DNA from: Sporothrix humicola
Lineage: Eukaryota > Ascomycota > Sordariomycetes > Ophiostomatales > Ophiostomataceae
DNA length: 64,000 nucleotides
Direction of reading: 5' to 3'
Assembly: GCA_021396245.1 (NCBI GenBank)
Contig: WNYE01000095.1
Location: forward strand, 91,227 to 155,226
Positions 41,488-51,056 of the stretch are shown in pieces (position 1 is the first letter of the stretch; each line of letters begins with the position of its first letter). The notes below the pieces were generated by a model. It saw only the letters and a list, made by a program, of their open reading frames with translations. It ran no database searches and was not told the origin of the DNA. A program made the translations under genes and the position numbers.

Positions 41488-42342
41488 ATGAAGTCTTTCA
41501 TCTCATCGGCCTTTGTCGTCGCCGGCCTTTTCCATGCCCGCACCGCCCTCGCCGAAGTCATCTCTACCAAGGTCGGCGCCGCCGGCTTCCTGTTCCCGAC
41601 GGAGCGCGAGTACTCGGCGTCGGCCGACACCACAGCCCCGTGTGGCTCCATTGCGCAGGTCGGCAACCGCACAAAGTTCCCCCTAACCGGCGGCTTTGTC
41701 GGTCTCGTCGACCAGGAGGAGGCCTATTATGTGTCCGTGTCCATCTCGTACAACAGCAACCCGACGTCGCTCGACCAGTTTGACACACTGATCGCGTCGA
41801 CGGCCATCAAGGACCTGTACGAGGGGCACACGTGCGTGTCGATTCCGAACCCGCCGTCCAATGTCAGTGTTGGCGACGTGGCCACGCTGCAAGTGGCGTT
41901 TGAGTCGGTCTGGGACGGCAGCACCGTCAACGAGACGTACTATGCGTGCGCCGACATTGTGTACATTCTGGACGCCGACTTTACCGAGAATAGCTACTGT
42001 TTCAATGCGACCATTGGGGAGCCATCGTCGACGGCGACATCGACTGGAGCGGCGGCCAAGTCCACGGGCACTGACTCGTCTAGCAGTGGGTCGTCGTCGG
42101 ACACATCTGGCTCGTCTGGCTTGTCCTCCTCCTCCTCGTCCAAGATGTCCAAAGGAGCCATCGCTGGCGCTGTCGTTGGTTCTGTGGTCGGCGCCGCGCT
42201 CATTGCCGGCGCGCTGATGTTTGTCTACCGCCTGGGCAAGAAGCACCAGCGGGAGACTATGATGCGCGTGCACATGAACACGATGGCGCTGGGCGACATG
42301 GGCAAGCCGGCCGCCACGGGGTCGCAGGCGAGCAACTACTAG
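41488..42342 (+). CDS. BIM1-like (X325/LPMO-like fold) secreted membrane-anchored protein
   Basis: A single exon of 284 aa. A signal peptide (MKSFISSAFVVAGLFHARTALA) is followed by the BIM1-like domain: AAGFLFPTEREYSASADTTA then PCGS, FPLTGGFVGLV, DLYEGHTCVSIPNPP, VATLQVAFESVWDG, TYYACADIVYI and a final Cys in NSYCFNATIG. Cys spacing and N-glycosylation sites fit an extracellular fold. A Ser/Thr-rich stalk (~190-230) leads to a membrane helix (AIAGAVVGSVVGAALIAGAL) and a ~40-residue cytoplasmic tail. In Cryptococcus, Bim1 works in copper uptake, and X325 proteins bind copper through an N-terminal His. Here the predicted mature N-terminus is EVIST, with no His, so copper binding is doubtful. 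Confidence 0.85.
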   Translation: MKSFISSAFVVAGLFHARTALAEVISTKVGAAGFLFPTEREYSASADTTAPCGSIAQVGNRTKFPLTGGFVGLVDQEEAYYVSVSISYNSNPTSLDQFDTLIASTAIKDLYEGHTCVSIPNPPSNVSVGDVATLQVAFESVWDGSTVNETYYACADIVYILDADFTENSYCFNATIGEPSSTATSTGAAAKSTGTDSSSSGSSSDTSGSSGLSSSSSSKMSKGAIAGAVVGSVVGAALIAGALMFVYRLGKKHQRETMMRVHMNTMALGDMGKPAATGSQASNY

Positions 42343-42571
42343 GGTGGATGACAAAGATGAAATGAGGGAGTTGATTAATGACTGAAGCTAGGATGCCAAA
42401 GTATGAAAAGTAGTAATGAACTTAATGCAGTCGTACATGGAATTCAGAAAATGATGATTAACTTGCAAACAAAAGTGACATGAAAGAATAGGCGAATGAA
42501 CAACGGCCGTGAAAATCAATACAGACAAGCATGCGTAGACGAATGAATCAAAATCAAACTCGCACATCACA

Positions 42572-43651
42572 TCACCGCCTCGAGTCCTCCTGCCGCTTGA
42601 GCTCGTCGCGGAAAACATTGCTCCTTCCTGTCGGCGTCGCCGTGATCGGTCCTGGCGCATAGTTGCCATGGTCCGGCGGCGGCGGCGAATAGACGTCACC
42701 CTGCAGGCCGGGCCCATACGTGCCGGTGGGCATATTCCCTCCAAACCCGCCTGTCCGCTGGCCATAGCTCTGCCGCGCGCCGTAGCCCTTGGCCGAGAAC
42801 GACGACGTCCGCCGCGACACGAGACCGCCAATGCACGGCAGGTGTCCGTGGTGGCGATACGACCAGACGCAGAAGCCCAGCAGGGCCAGCACGGCGGCGC
42901 CAATCACCACGGGGACGGCGACGGCGATAATGGCCACGCGGTGGCGGCGGTGGGGGACGACGACGTGGTTGGTGACCAGCACGCTCGGGCCCTGGTGGCG
43001 GACCAGCTTCGTGGTGGTGGTGTTGTCGGACGACGTCGATGAGTTGTACGCCAGAGTGAACGTGACGTTGAGGTGCCCCGACTTGTTGCCAAACGTGGTG
43101 AGGAGTGAACTCGGGACGGTCCAGGCATAGAAGCCCGACGACGCATTCAGTGGCTTACTCGAGAAGCCTTCGTTGACGGCCGACCCGCCATAGGCGCCCT
43201 GCACTTCGAGCGCGACGTCCGCCGCAAAGCCCGCCGGGTCCCACGTCACAAAGTACGTGTGGTTGGTGGCGATCTGCGTGCCGGCGCGCGGCTGGCACAT
43301 CGGCGCCGGTGAGTCGTCGTTCATCACCAGGCTCTGGCTCGAATGGCAGGCCATGAAGGCGCCGGCCGTGCCTGGTCCGATGGCCGTAGCGACGGGCGGC
43401 GAGGCTGTCGTGGTCGTAGAGTGGCCGTTGAGTGTCAAGACAAACGGCGTGGGCTGGGTCAGCGCGCTGGGCGGCGGCGACACAGTCTTCTTGCCGTCGA
43501 CAAGAGAAGGCGTCACTGTCGACACATGACCGGCGGCGTCGACAGTCACCCAGGGTCCGGGGAACGACGTTGTAGCGCGGGGTTCGACGGCGACTGCCAG
43601 AGCATTCCCTGCAAAGGCAAGCGCCAGGCCGGCACCGATTGTGAGGCGCAT
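42572..43651 (-). CDS. fungal single-pass membrane glycoprotein (wall/surface type)
   Basis: A single exon of 359 aa. A signal peptide (MRLTIGAGLALAFAGNALAV) is followed by PGPWVTVDAAGHVSTVTP, the opening of a family of Pezizomycotina surface proteins with no assigned function. An extracellular domain includes APMCQPRAGTQIATNHTYFV then TWDP, an Ig-like strand pattern with several N-x-T/S sites, and ASSGFYAWTVPSSLL. It ends with a membrane helix (VAIIAVAVPVVIGAAVLALLG) flanked by basic residues and a ~90-residue Gly/Tyr/Pro-rich cytoplasmic tail. The layout resembles wall-stress sensors, but no WSC or Mid2 domain is visible. It converges on the BIM1-like gene, 229 bp apart. Confidence 0.82.
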   Translation of the reverse strand: MRLTIGAGLALAFAGNALAVAVEPRATTSFPGPWVTVDAAGHVSTVTPSLVDGKKTVSPPPSALTQPTPFVLTLNGHSTTTTASPPVATAIGPGTAGAFMACHSSQSLVMNDDSPAPMCQPRAGTQIATNHTYFVTWDPAGFAADVALEVQGAYGGSAVNEGFSSKPLNASSGFYAWTVPSSLLTTFGNKSGHLNVTFTLAYNSSTSSDNTTTTKLVRHQGPSVLVTNHVVVPHRRHRVAIIAVAVPVVIGAAVLALLGFCVWSYRHHGHLPCIGGLVSRRTSSFSAKGYGARQSYGQRTGGFGGNMPTGTYGPGLQGDVYSPPPPDHGNYAPGPITATPTGRSNVFRDELKRQEDSRR

Positions 43652-45338
43652 TGTTGTGTGACGCTTGCAGGTGACGTTCTGATTTATTTATTGTCCTAGA
43701 TAAGATCAAATATCGGTGGCGTTTTTCAAGGTCGTAGTCTGTGTTTATTGTCTTGGATGAAAGATGCAAGACAGAAATGGCACAATATGGAGAATACTGT
43801 CAGCGGCACCTCGAGGAAATATATGAAAGCTCACCTTTGCTTTCTTGTCGCTTCCTCCCATCTCTTTATTCCCAGCCACCTCCCCTCACTTTTTTTGTCT
43901 GTTACTTTATCGGTCTGCATGTTATCACGGCATCGGCTGCAGGCTGAATTGACAAGAATATGACAAGCGACAGATGGAGTTACCCAGAGTGCAGTCTGTA
44001 ATGGTGGTGTCAAGTTGCAACGAGGGGCACTGCAATACACCATAAAACGTGCTCAGCTATAGGTTGCTGTGTGTGGTGCAGATTGTGCATAATACACACT
44101 GCACCTGCAGACCTGCAGACCTGCAGACACGGAGTAATGGCCTCCAAAGGCCGCAGACTGCAGAATACCAAGAAAAAAGAGGTCGCAAAAGGTCAAGAAA
44201 AGGGCCTTCCATTTTAAGCCGTTCCGGCCGTTCACAAGGATTCCTTGCATTTTCCCCCTCTCTTTTGATCCAGGCCAAGGCATGGCATGCAAGGCCAGGC
44301 CGGCCCTCATAAACAACCCAATATGTGCTCTGATATAGGTCAATACACTGGCGGCTGGGTGAGCAATAACACGCACGCAATAAGGTGCGAGATAGGAAGA
44401 ACTTCGGGAAGAAGAAGAAAGGCAAAAGGTAGAAAGGTAGGCAGAAGTGGGCAATCAAAATAAATGAATTGTTCAGTCAAAAGCGTCGAAGAGAACGCCA
44501 ACAGACCTCGCTGCGCCGCTTTTACTTTGCGAGCTCTCCACTCAATTCGCTTGCCAAAAAGTGTACATGAGCCGCGAAGGGTCTGGATTCTCGGGGTGTT
44601 TTTGCCAGGATAAATGAGAAGAGCAAGGCTGTTTGTAGAGGAGACATGGCGTTCTGGAAAATACAAAGTGAAGCGCCGATAGATTTATTCGATTAAAAGA
44701 ATGCCAAAAATGTCAAAATGCAAAGCTGAAAGTCCAATGTCATTTTTCCATCCGTATCCTGTTGCATCATGTTACCTGGTGAGAGTGGATACCCACATCG
44801 TGGTGTAAGTTGCATCACACCGAGGGCTAGCTTCAACCCGACAACAAAGGTGTGCTGTAGTTGTACGAGGTCAGATTCTCGGGTGTTTTATTTGTGTCAA
44901 AACAGATGACATTCTTGTTTCATGAAATTTTTAATCCCTTTTGTCGTGAAGTTGGTTGAAGGGTGAACAGTTATCGGGAGAAACGAAAACGCTGGCCAAG
45001 AGTGAGAAGAAATGAGACAGTTTCAACGGCTGCACGATAATTAGAGGAAGTCCCATCAAAAGAACACTGACAATTGAAATCCGCTCACCTTTAAGCTTCA
45101 TGATCCTTTACAACGAGGTTGCCGGCCAAGATTGCCGGCCAATCGGGTACATGCCTGGCAGTTAAAGATCTGTCGGGTGAGGCTGTTACCAACGTCGTTG
45201 TATGCGTGTGATCAATCTTCAACGTGGCCAAACTGATGGGTCAGGTGCAGTGAAATGTACATGTTATTATGCAAATATATCCACACTATGTAAATGATAC
45301 AGTCTTTTTGGTTTTCCAGACAACAGCCTCTCGCCCAC
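43652..45338. other. 1.7-kb intergenic region, no gene seen
   Basis: Upstream region of the minus-strand glycoprotein gene and 3' flank of the enoyl-CoA hydratase. Overlapping minus-strand ORFs at 44053-44458 are not family-like. It contains the ACCTGCAG tandem repeat, an ACGGAGTAAT word at 44129, and an 11-bp direct repeat (TTGCCGGCCAA at 45119-45129 and 45132-45142). Confidence 0.5.
44103..44126. repeat. 8-bp tandem repeat, three copies
   Basis: ACCTGCAG repeated head to tail three times; each unit holds a CTGCAG palindrome. Confidence 0.75.
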
Positions 45339-46190
45339 CTACAGCTTGCTGCCCTTCCACACGGCCTGCCGCCGCTCGACAAAGCTCAGCACGCCCTCCT
45401 TCATGTTCTCGGCGCCGTCCATGATGCCGTACATGCCACGCTCCAGCAGATCCGTCGCCAGCTCCGGCGCGACGCCCTCCCAGCCGAGACGCATGCCCTC
45501 GCGCGAAACCACGACGGCGTCCGGCGAGTTGCCCGCCACCACGGCCGCCATGGCCACCGCCTCCTCGACCACCTTGTCGTTGGGCACGACCTTGTTGACA
45601 ATGCCCCACTTCTCCATCTCGTCCGCCGTGTAGTTGCGGCCCGTCAGGGCCATTTCGGCGGACCGCTGGCGGCCCAGGGTGCGCACAATCCGGGGGAGGG
45701 CGCCGGCAATGGCGACAACACCTCTCTTCACTTCCGGCAGGCCAAACAGCGCCGACTGCGCCGCCACGACCATGTCGCAGTTGACGGTAATCTCCATGCC
45801 GCCGCCCAGGCAGATACCGTTGACAGCCGCAATCACGGGCTTCTTGCCGGTGCGGTTGCTCAGGCCGCCAAAGCCGGCGGGCGTCCAGCGTTCTGTGCGG
45901 GCCTGGGGGGCGGCGCCCGGTTTGGTAGCGGCGTCGTTGCGGTCGTTCCACTCCTTGAGGTCGGCGCCGGCACAAAAGGCGCGGCCGGCGCCCGTGATGA
46001 CGGCGCAGCGGAGGGCGGGCTCGTTGTCGAACCACTTGAACAGGCGGTCCATGGGCGCGTGGTACGTGGACGGCAAGCTGTTCAGCTGGCGCGGGCGGTT
46101 GATGGTGACGAGCATGACATGCTGGACGGGGAAGGTGACCAGCACGTCGGGGACGGTCGGCGGCTGCGAGACAAACGAGTGGGAGGCCAT
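45339..46190 (-). CDS. peroxisomal enoyl-CoA hydratase/isomerase (crotonase fold)
   Basis: A single exon of 283 aa. Crotonase-family signatures are VMLVTINRPRQLNSLPSTYH, the first oxyanion-hole segment AGRAFCAGADLKEW, and PVIAAVNGICLGGGMEITVN. Both catalytic glutamates of enoyl-CoA hydratase have counterparts, Glu133 (GGGME) and Glu153 (FGLPEVKRG), so it should hydrate trans-2-enoyl-CoA or a related CoA ester. The protein ends in SKL, a perfect type-1 peroxisomal targeting signal. An insert of ~25 residues (85-110, NDAATKPGAAPQARTERW) separates the two oxyanion segments. Neighbours are unrelated. Best guess is an auxiliary step in peroxisomal fatty- or branched-acid oxidation. Confidence 0.93.
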   Translation of the reverse strand: MASHSFVSQPPTVPDVLVTFPVQHVMLVTINRPRQLNSLPSTYHAPMDRLFKWFDNEPALRCAVITGAGRAFCAGADLKEWNDRNDAATKPGAAPQARTERWTPAGFGGLSNRTGKKPVIAAVNGICLGGGMEITVNCDMVVAAQSALFGLPEVKRGVVAIAGALPRIVRTLGRQRSAEMALTGRNYTADEMEKWGIVNKVVPNDKVVEEAVAMAAVVAGNSPDAVVVSREGMRLGWEGVAPELATDLLERGMYGIMDGAENMKEGVLSFVERRQAVWKGSKL

Positions 46191-46813
46191 TGTGAAGGGT
46201 GCGTAGCAGGAAGATGGAAGTGACGAGGAGTGAAGTTGGAAGGTGCGTTGTACGTCGAAGGAAAGAGCGACTGGTCGGAGGTCAGTGAAAATATGTGACA
46301 GGACGAACAGAATGAAATGAAAAGGAACAGAACAATGTCTTTGAACTGTTGTACTTCTTGAAAAACAAACCTGGGGAAGCTATCAGCCTATCAGGGCTCA
46401 TTCTCACCCTCAATCCACCCTGAAGCTATCGATTTCCAGTGGAAAACGACCAAAAACGCCCCAAAACGCCAGGAAAAGCGACAGCCTCGGTTCGCCGGGA
46501 TCGCTTCTCCGCATTTGATAGTGTGGATAGCTAGGATAGCTTGGCGCATAGCGCCGGCATCGAGCGGGGACAGCCCCAACCATTCAGAGCGCTAAACGCA
46601 CCCAATGGGGCTGGCCGGGCCTGGACTCGCCTTCACCACACTCATTGTTTACTCATCTCACAAGATTCCAAACATCGTCACTTTCAATATGCTCATTGTA
46701 TTCTCAATGTTGATATCTTTAGATTGACCGTAAGTCCAAATATTGTATTATTACAACATTGTAAACCCACGCAATGCATAACTGTAACCGTAGATTTGTA
46801 AGAGTCATCCTCC
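46191..46813. other. intergenic region, no gene seen
   Basis: 5' flank of the enoyl-CoA hydratase and 3' flank of the RBM25-like gene. AT-rich to the right (46,680-46,800). No ORF of interest. Confidence 0.6.
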
Positions 46814-49605
46814 TCACGCAGGCAAGCCGCGCTTCTCGCTCTCTGTGAAGAAGATGACCATCCGCCACAGCTTCTTTACAAGATCCTCGGCTGCCTCATC
46901 CAGGGCCTCCGACAGTTCTTCGACGAGAGCCTGCGGCGTGCCGTGTTTCCTGAGATGCGACTCGACCACTTCGACTAAAAACTGCTCCTGCACGCCCAGG
47001 TACTCGACCACCTTCTTCTCGACAAACGGCCGCAGCTTGTCGCGGATGACCGCCTCGTCGTCGTCAATGTACTTCCACTGCACGGGCCAGGCCCACAAAC
47101 CCTCTTGTGTCGTGGGAATCTCTTGGACGAGAGCACGCACCGCCTCGTTGATCTCCTCGTCCGACATGCGCGCCGACGCCGCCATCGGCTCAAACTTGAT
47201 GGGGACCAGCTGCCGCTTGACCGCGCCGTCGACCTCGCCGTCGTCCAGCAGACCCTCGACCTCGGCGACCGTGCGGCGTGTCGACGCGCGCTGGGCCTGG
47301 TTGCGCTGTGCGGCGGCGCCAAACGAGATTGTGACCTTGGCGGGCTCTTCTTTCTTTTCCTCGGCTGGCGCCTCGCCCGCACCCATGGTGTCCAAGAACG
47401 AATCGGCCTGCGAGCGCACAGCCTCCATAGCGGCCGCCTGCTTGCGCGTCTCGTCCGCCTCGGCCTTGCGGTCCGCCGCATCCCGCGCCTCCTCGTCTGC
47501 CCGGTCGTGCGCCCGCTTGCGCAGCCACGCCGCGTGGTCGCGGTAGTACAGCACGCCCTTGCGCGCCGCCTCGCGCTCGTCGTCCCAGGCGGCGTCCCTC
47601 TCGAGCGAGTCGATCTTGTACTGGGCGTCGCGGTCGGCCTCGCTGCGCTCGCGGTCCTTTTCGCGCTCCAAAGCAGCGGCGCGCTGCCGCTCCCGCATGG
47701 CCCACTTGCGCTCGGCCTCCGCGTACAGCCGGTCGTCGTCCGCCTGGATCTTGCGCTGCTCGCGGCGGTACAGCTCGTCGTCGCTGGCGTCCGTATCGGG
47801 TGTCGGCTCGCGGCGGCGGTCCCTCTCGCGACGCTCTCTTTCGTCGTCTCTCTCATCCCTGCCCCCATTGACAAAGTTTATCCTCGAGGCATGGACACCG
47901 CCCCGGCCAGCTGGCGAGTCCAGTTCCAGTCGGCCCGGCCGTGACGGCACGTCGTCGCCGTTGCGCCGCCGCTCGAGCTCCTCCATCTCCTGCTCGCGCT
48001 TGAGCCGCTCCAGGTCGCGCTGTGTGCTGCGGTCGCGGAACGAGGCAATCTCCGAGGCCACCATCTCGCGCATCTCGGCGGGCACGTCGGCCAGCTCGTC
48101 TTCTTGGTCTTTGGCTGCCGCGGCGGCGGCAATGTTCAGCCCTTCCAGGTTGTCGAGGCCGCTGCCTGTCAGGATGGGAATGCCGTTGATGTCGGTCATC
48201 ATGACGTCGCCGTTAGCGTTCGTCGTAGATGACGCAGCGGCCGCAGCTGCAGCGGCAGGATCGACCTTTGGCGGGAAGAAGAGTGCATGGACAGCTTTCT
48301 GGAGCGGCGCCCGCAGGGCTTCGCGTTTCGCTTTGGCGTCAGTCTTGGCGTCGTCGCTCTGTTTCTCCTCGAACGCCTCAATGTACTTGAGACTCACTGG
48401 ATCGACCGAGACTTGGAGCTGGACCTTCTTGATGCCCTTGTAGGGAGAGTCGGTTTCGTCCTCTTTGTCGTCCTCCTTCTCATCATCCTTCATCTCTTCG
48501 TCCTTGTCGGCATCCTTGCCGTCCTTCTCCTCCTTCTTGTCGTCCTCCTTGCTCTCCTGCTTCTCCACTGGCACGTAGATATCTTTTAGCAGCTCAATCG
48601 CCGACGCCAGTGCATTCGCATCTTCGTACTGGGCAAACGCAAAGACGGTGTCCTTCTGGTCGGACAGGTGTGACACGCCGCCGTCAAACCGCCGCAGCCG
48701 GCCCGCCAGCCCTAGCAGCTGCTGCAGCCCGGCCTCGCCGCCCACGCCCGCCGACGGCACCTTGTGCACAAAGATCGTCCGCAGCTTGTCGTCGTTGTTA
48801 GGTGGCGCCTGCGAGTGCATCGTGTCGCGGAGCGCGGCGCGGGCCTCGAGGACGCCCCTGTCGCGGTCGCCTCGGTCGCCGCGGTCACGATCTCTATCAC
48901 CTCGATCTCTGTCTCTGTCATATCCTCTCTCACGCCCATCTCGGCCGTCCCGCCCATCTCGCCCGTCTCGGTCGCGGTCTGGCCGCTCCCATCGATTCCG
49001 AAAGTCGGGCCGTATCGGTGTGCCGTTGCTGTGTGCCGACAGCGGCGTGTCGTCGCCTCGCCGCCCTCCTCCACCGGACGGCCCCGTCGGAATGCCATTG
49101 TTGTAGCCGCTCGGGCCGGTGGGAATGTTGGGGCGCGCGGGCAGAGACGACGCGCCGGGGCCTGTTGGCGGTCCGTTGGCGCCGCCCAGTCGGATCACGG
49201 GCGCGTTGAAATTGATGTTTGACGGGAGGCCTGGCGGGCCTCCGCCACCGTATCCACTGTATCCTCTACCACCTCCTCCTCCCGGAGGTCCTTGTCCCCC
49301 TGGTGGTCCTCCATAGCTTTGCCGATTAGCTTGCGGCGCCATACCCATGCCCATACTCATTCCGGGCGCCATACCGGGCGGAGGAGACATGCCTGGAGGC
49401 GGGTAGCCCATGCCGGGGCCGTGGCCTTGCCCTGGTGGCGGGCCTTGGCCTGGGTTTGCGCCGGGATAGGGATTGTAGTTTGGAGGCTGGCCGTACGGGC
49501 CTGGGGGGCCTAAAGAAGAGTAGTTAGTAAGGAAAAGGCAAACAATAATAGACTGCAGTTGCTTATTGTAGAGGACTGCTTACCTCCATAGGGATTGTAC
49601 GCCAT
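46814..49605 (-). CDS. RBM25/Snu71-like splicing factor (RRM and PWI domain, 905 aa)
   Basis: Two exons on the minus strand, a 22-nt first exon (49605-49584) and 49509-46814. The intron has GTAAGC, TTACTAAC branch and TTTAG, joining MAYNPYG to GPPGPYGQPP. The N-terminus is Gly/Pro/Met-rich. An RD-rich tract (DRDRGDRDRDRGDRGDRDRG) precedes an RRM-like segment beginning LRTIFVHKVPS near residue 247. Acidic, then RE/RD/RER-rich charged helices fill the middle (MRERQRAAALEREKDRERSE). The C-terminal ~110 residues form a PWI domain (IDDDEAVIRDKLRPFVEKKV then VEYLGVQEQFLVEVV), which binds nucleic acids. This architecture is that of RBM25 and the U1 snRNP-associated Snu71, which influence 5' splice-site choice. 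A nuclear role is expected. Confidence 0.92.
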
Positions 49606-50211
49606 GTTGGCGAGTTGGAGCTCGTGGGTTCTCAGTTCTCGATTATTGACTTTCTTCTGAGCCTCGTCGTCGATTCGAGTTCGAGATTGCGCGCTGATGG
49701 AAAGAGAAGGGGTCGGTTGGGTATCAATGGAGTGTCGGCTGTGTCTGTCAAAAGTCGCCGTAAGTGCCGTGTAGGATCAATCGTTTCGTGGGTGGCAGTA
49801 TGTGACCTCGAAGGAGGCTCAAAAGTAATGTGAAGATCAAGTCAAGTGAAGCCTGTCGCGAAAGCGAAGCTTTTCATGCAAGGCCACCAAATGCAGCAAA
49901 AGGCGCTGGAGGAGAAGACGCTAGCGACGACTTTAGCGCGCCGCTGCTGCAACGTGCTGCCAACAGGAGGAGTCCAGGCGATTTGACGCTAACGTCTCTG
50001 CACCCAAAGTCTCTCGGACCGGAAAATCTGTTTGGCCGGATAAATTTTGGTACCAATTGACATTGCCCCGACATCAACATCGGACCAATGCAAAGCTTCG
50101 CGATAGCTACGGTTGTCGAGCAGACTCTGTCAATTGAGCCACATCGCATCAAGGTGGGTGCTTTTACTCAATTATCCACCCTCATTATTGGCTCACTGCT
50201 AACTTCCACAG
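49606..50211. promoter_or_regulatory. divergent promoter with probable 5'-UTR intron before bS21m
   Basis: Head-to-head spacing of 606 bp between RBM25-like and bS21m start codons. A likely intron (50154-50211: GTGGGT donor, GCTAAC branch, CACAG acceptor) ends exactly at the bS21m ATG, so the bS21m leader is probably spliced. No other gene seen. Confidence 0.5.
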
Positions 50212-50880
50212 ATGGACTTTTCACGGCTTGCGCGGAATGCGCTGTCAACATCAAGAATGACAATGACGACCTCAACAACCCTCGCCAGCCGCGTGTTCGG
50301 CGCCACCTCTCCCTCCCTCTTCTACAGATCGCTCTCCACAACACCCATGCGCCTCGCACCTCCGCGGCAACCCACCGGCGCATGGCCACCACAGCGGGAG
50401 GCCGCAACTTCAGACGAGACGCAACCCGCAGAATCACAATCACAGTCGACACCACCAGCACAGTCGTCCAACCCCCTCAAGGACATGTACTCGTCGGAAA
50501 ACCCGGCGCAGTGGGCCACCTGGTCCAGCAACGATTTTTCCGCGAGAAACGGCCTGGGCGGCATGGGCGGCATCGGCCACGACGCCTGGAACGCGCCGGC
50601 CGTCGACAAGACCAAGGAGCACGCCCACATCTTTCTGGGCCCGCGCACGGGCCGCACGGTGCACGTGGGCGGCGGCGTGGACGTGGCGCGGGCGTTTGGG
50701 ATGCTGGAAATTCTGGCGAAGCGCAACAAGATCAAGGTTGATTTCCAGCGGCAGCGGTTCTACGAGCGGCCCGGCATGAAGCGGAAGCGGGTGTACATGG
50801 AGAGCTGGCGGCGGCGGTTCAAGCAGGGCTTCAAGGCGACGGTGAGCCGGGTGAACCAGCTGAACGCGCAGGGGTGGTAG
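50212..50880 (+). CDS. MRP21: mitochondrial small-subunit ribosomal protein bS21m (MRP21)
   Basis: A single coding exon of 222 aa, its ATG directly after a splice acceptor. The N-terminus is rich in Ser, Arg and Thr with few acids (MDFSRLARNALSTSRMTMTT), typical of a mitochondrial presequence. A variable Pro/Gln-rich linker and a WATWSSNDFSARNGLGGMGG segment follow. The conserved bS21 core is at the C-terminus: RTVHVGGGVDVARAFGMLEI, then RNKIKVDFQRQRFYERPGMK and the basic helix RKRVYMESWRRRFKQGFKAT. bS21 sits on the 30S-type platform near the anti-Shine-Dalgarno region. The added N-terminal length is usual for fungal MRP21. Confidence 0.9.
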   Translation: MDFSRLARNALSTSRMTMTTSTTLASRVFGATSPSLFYRSLSTTPMRLAPPRQPTGAWPPQREAATSDETQPAESQSQSTPPAQSSNPLKDMYSSENPAQWATWSSNDFSARNGLGGMGGIGHDAWNAPAVDKTKEHAHIFLGPRTGRTVHVGGGVDVARAFGMLEILAKRNKIKVDFQRQRFYERPGMKRKRVYMESWRRRFKQGFKATVSRVNQLNAQGW

Positions 50881-51056
50881 GGAAGGGTGCGGCAGGGTGC
50901 GTAGCACCAAGATAAATATTACGGGGATACTTGAATCATGTACAATAGCAAAAGCATTCACAATACACAGGCGATACACAAAGTGAAAGCAAAAGGTATC
51001 ATATTACTACGCGTGGTGACTTTTCGTCTGTCTGCTATGCATGGCTGCTACTCATC

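Noticed and set aside
44053..44458. Two overlapping 133-codon minus-strand ORFs
   Set aside because: Two frames open over the same DNA indicates composition rather than coding.
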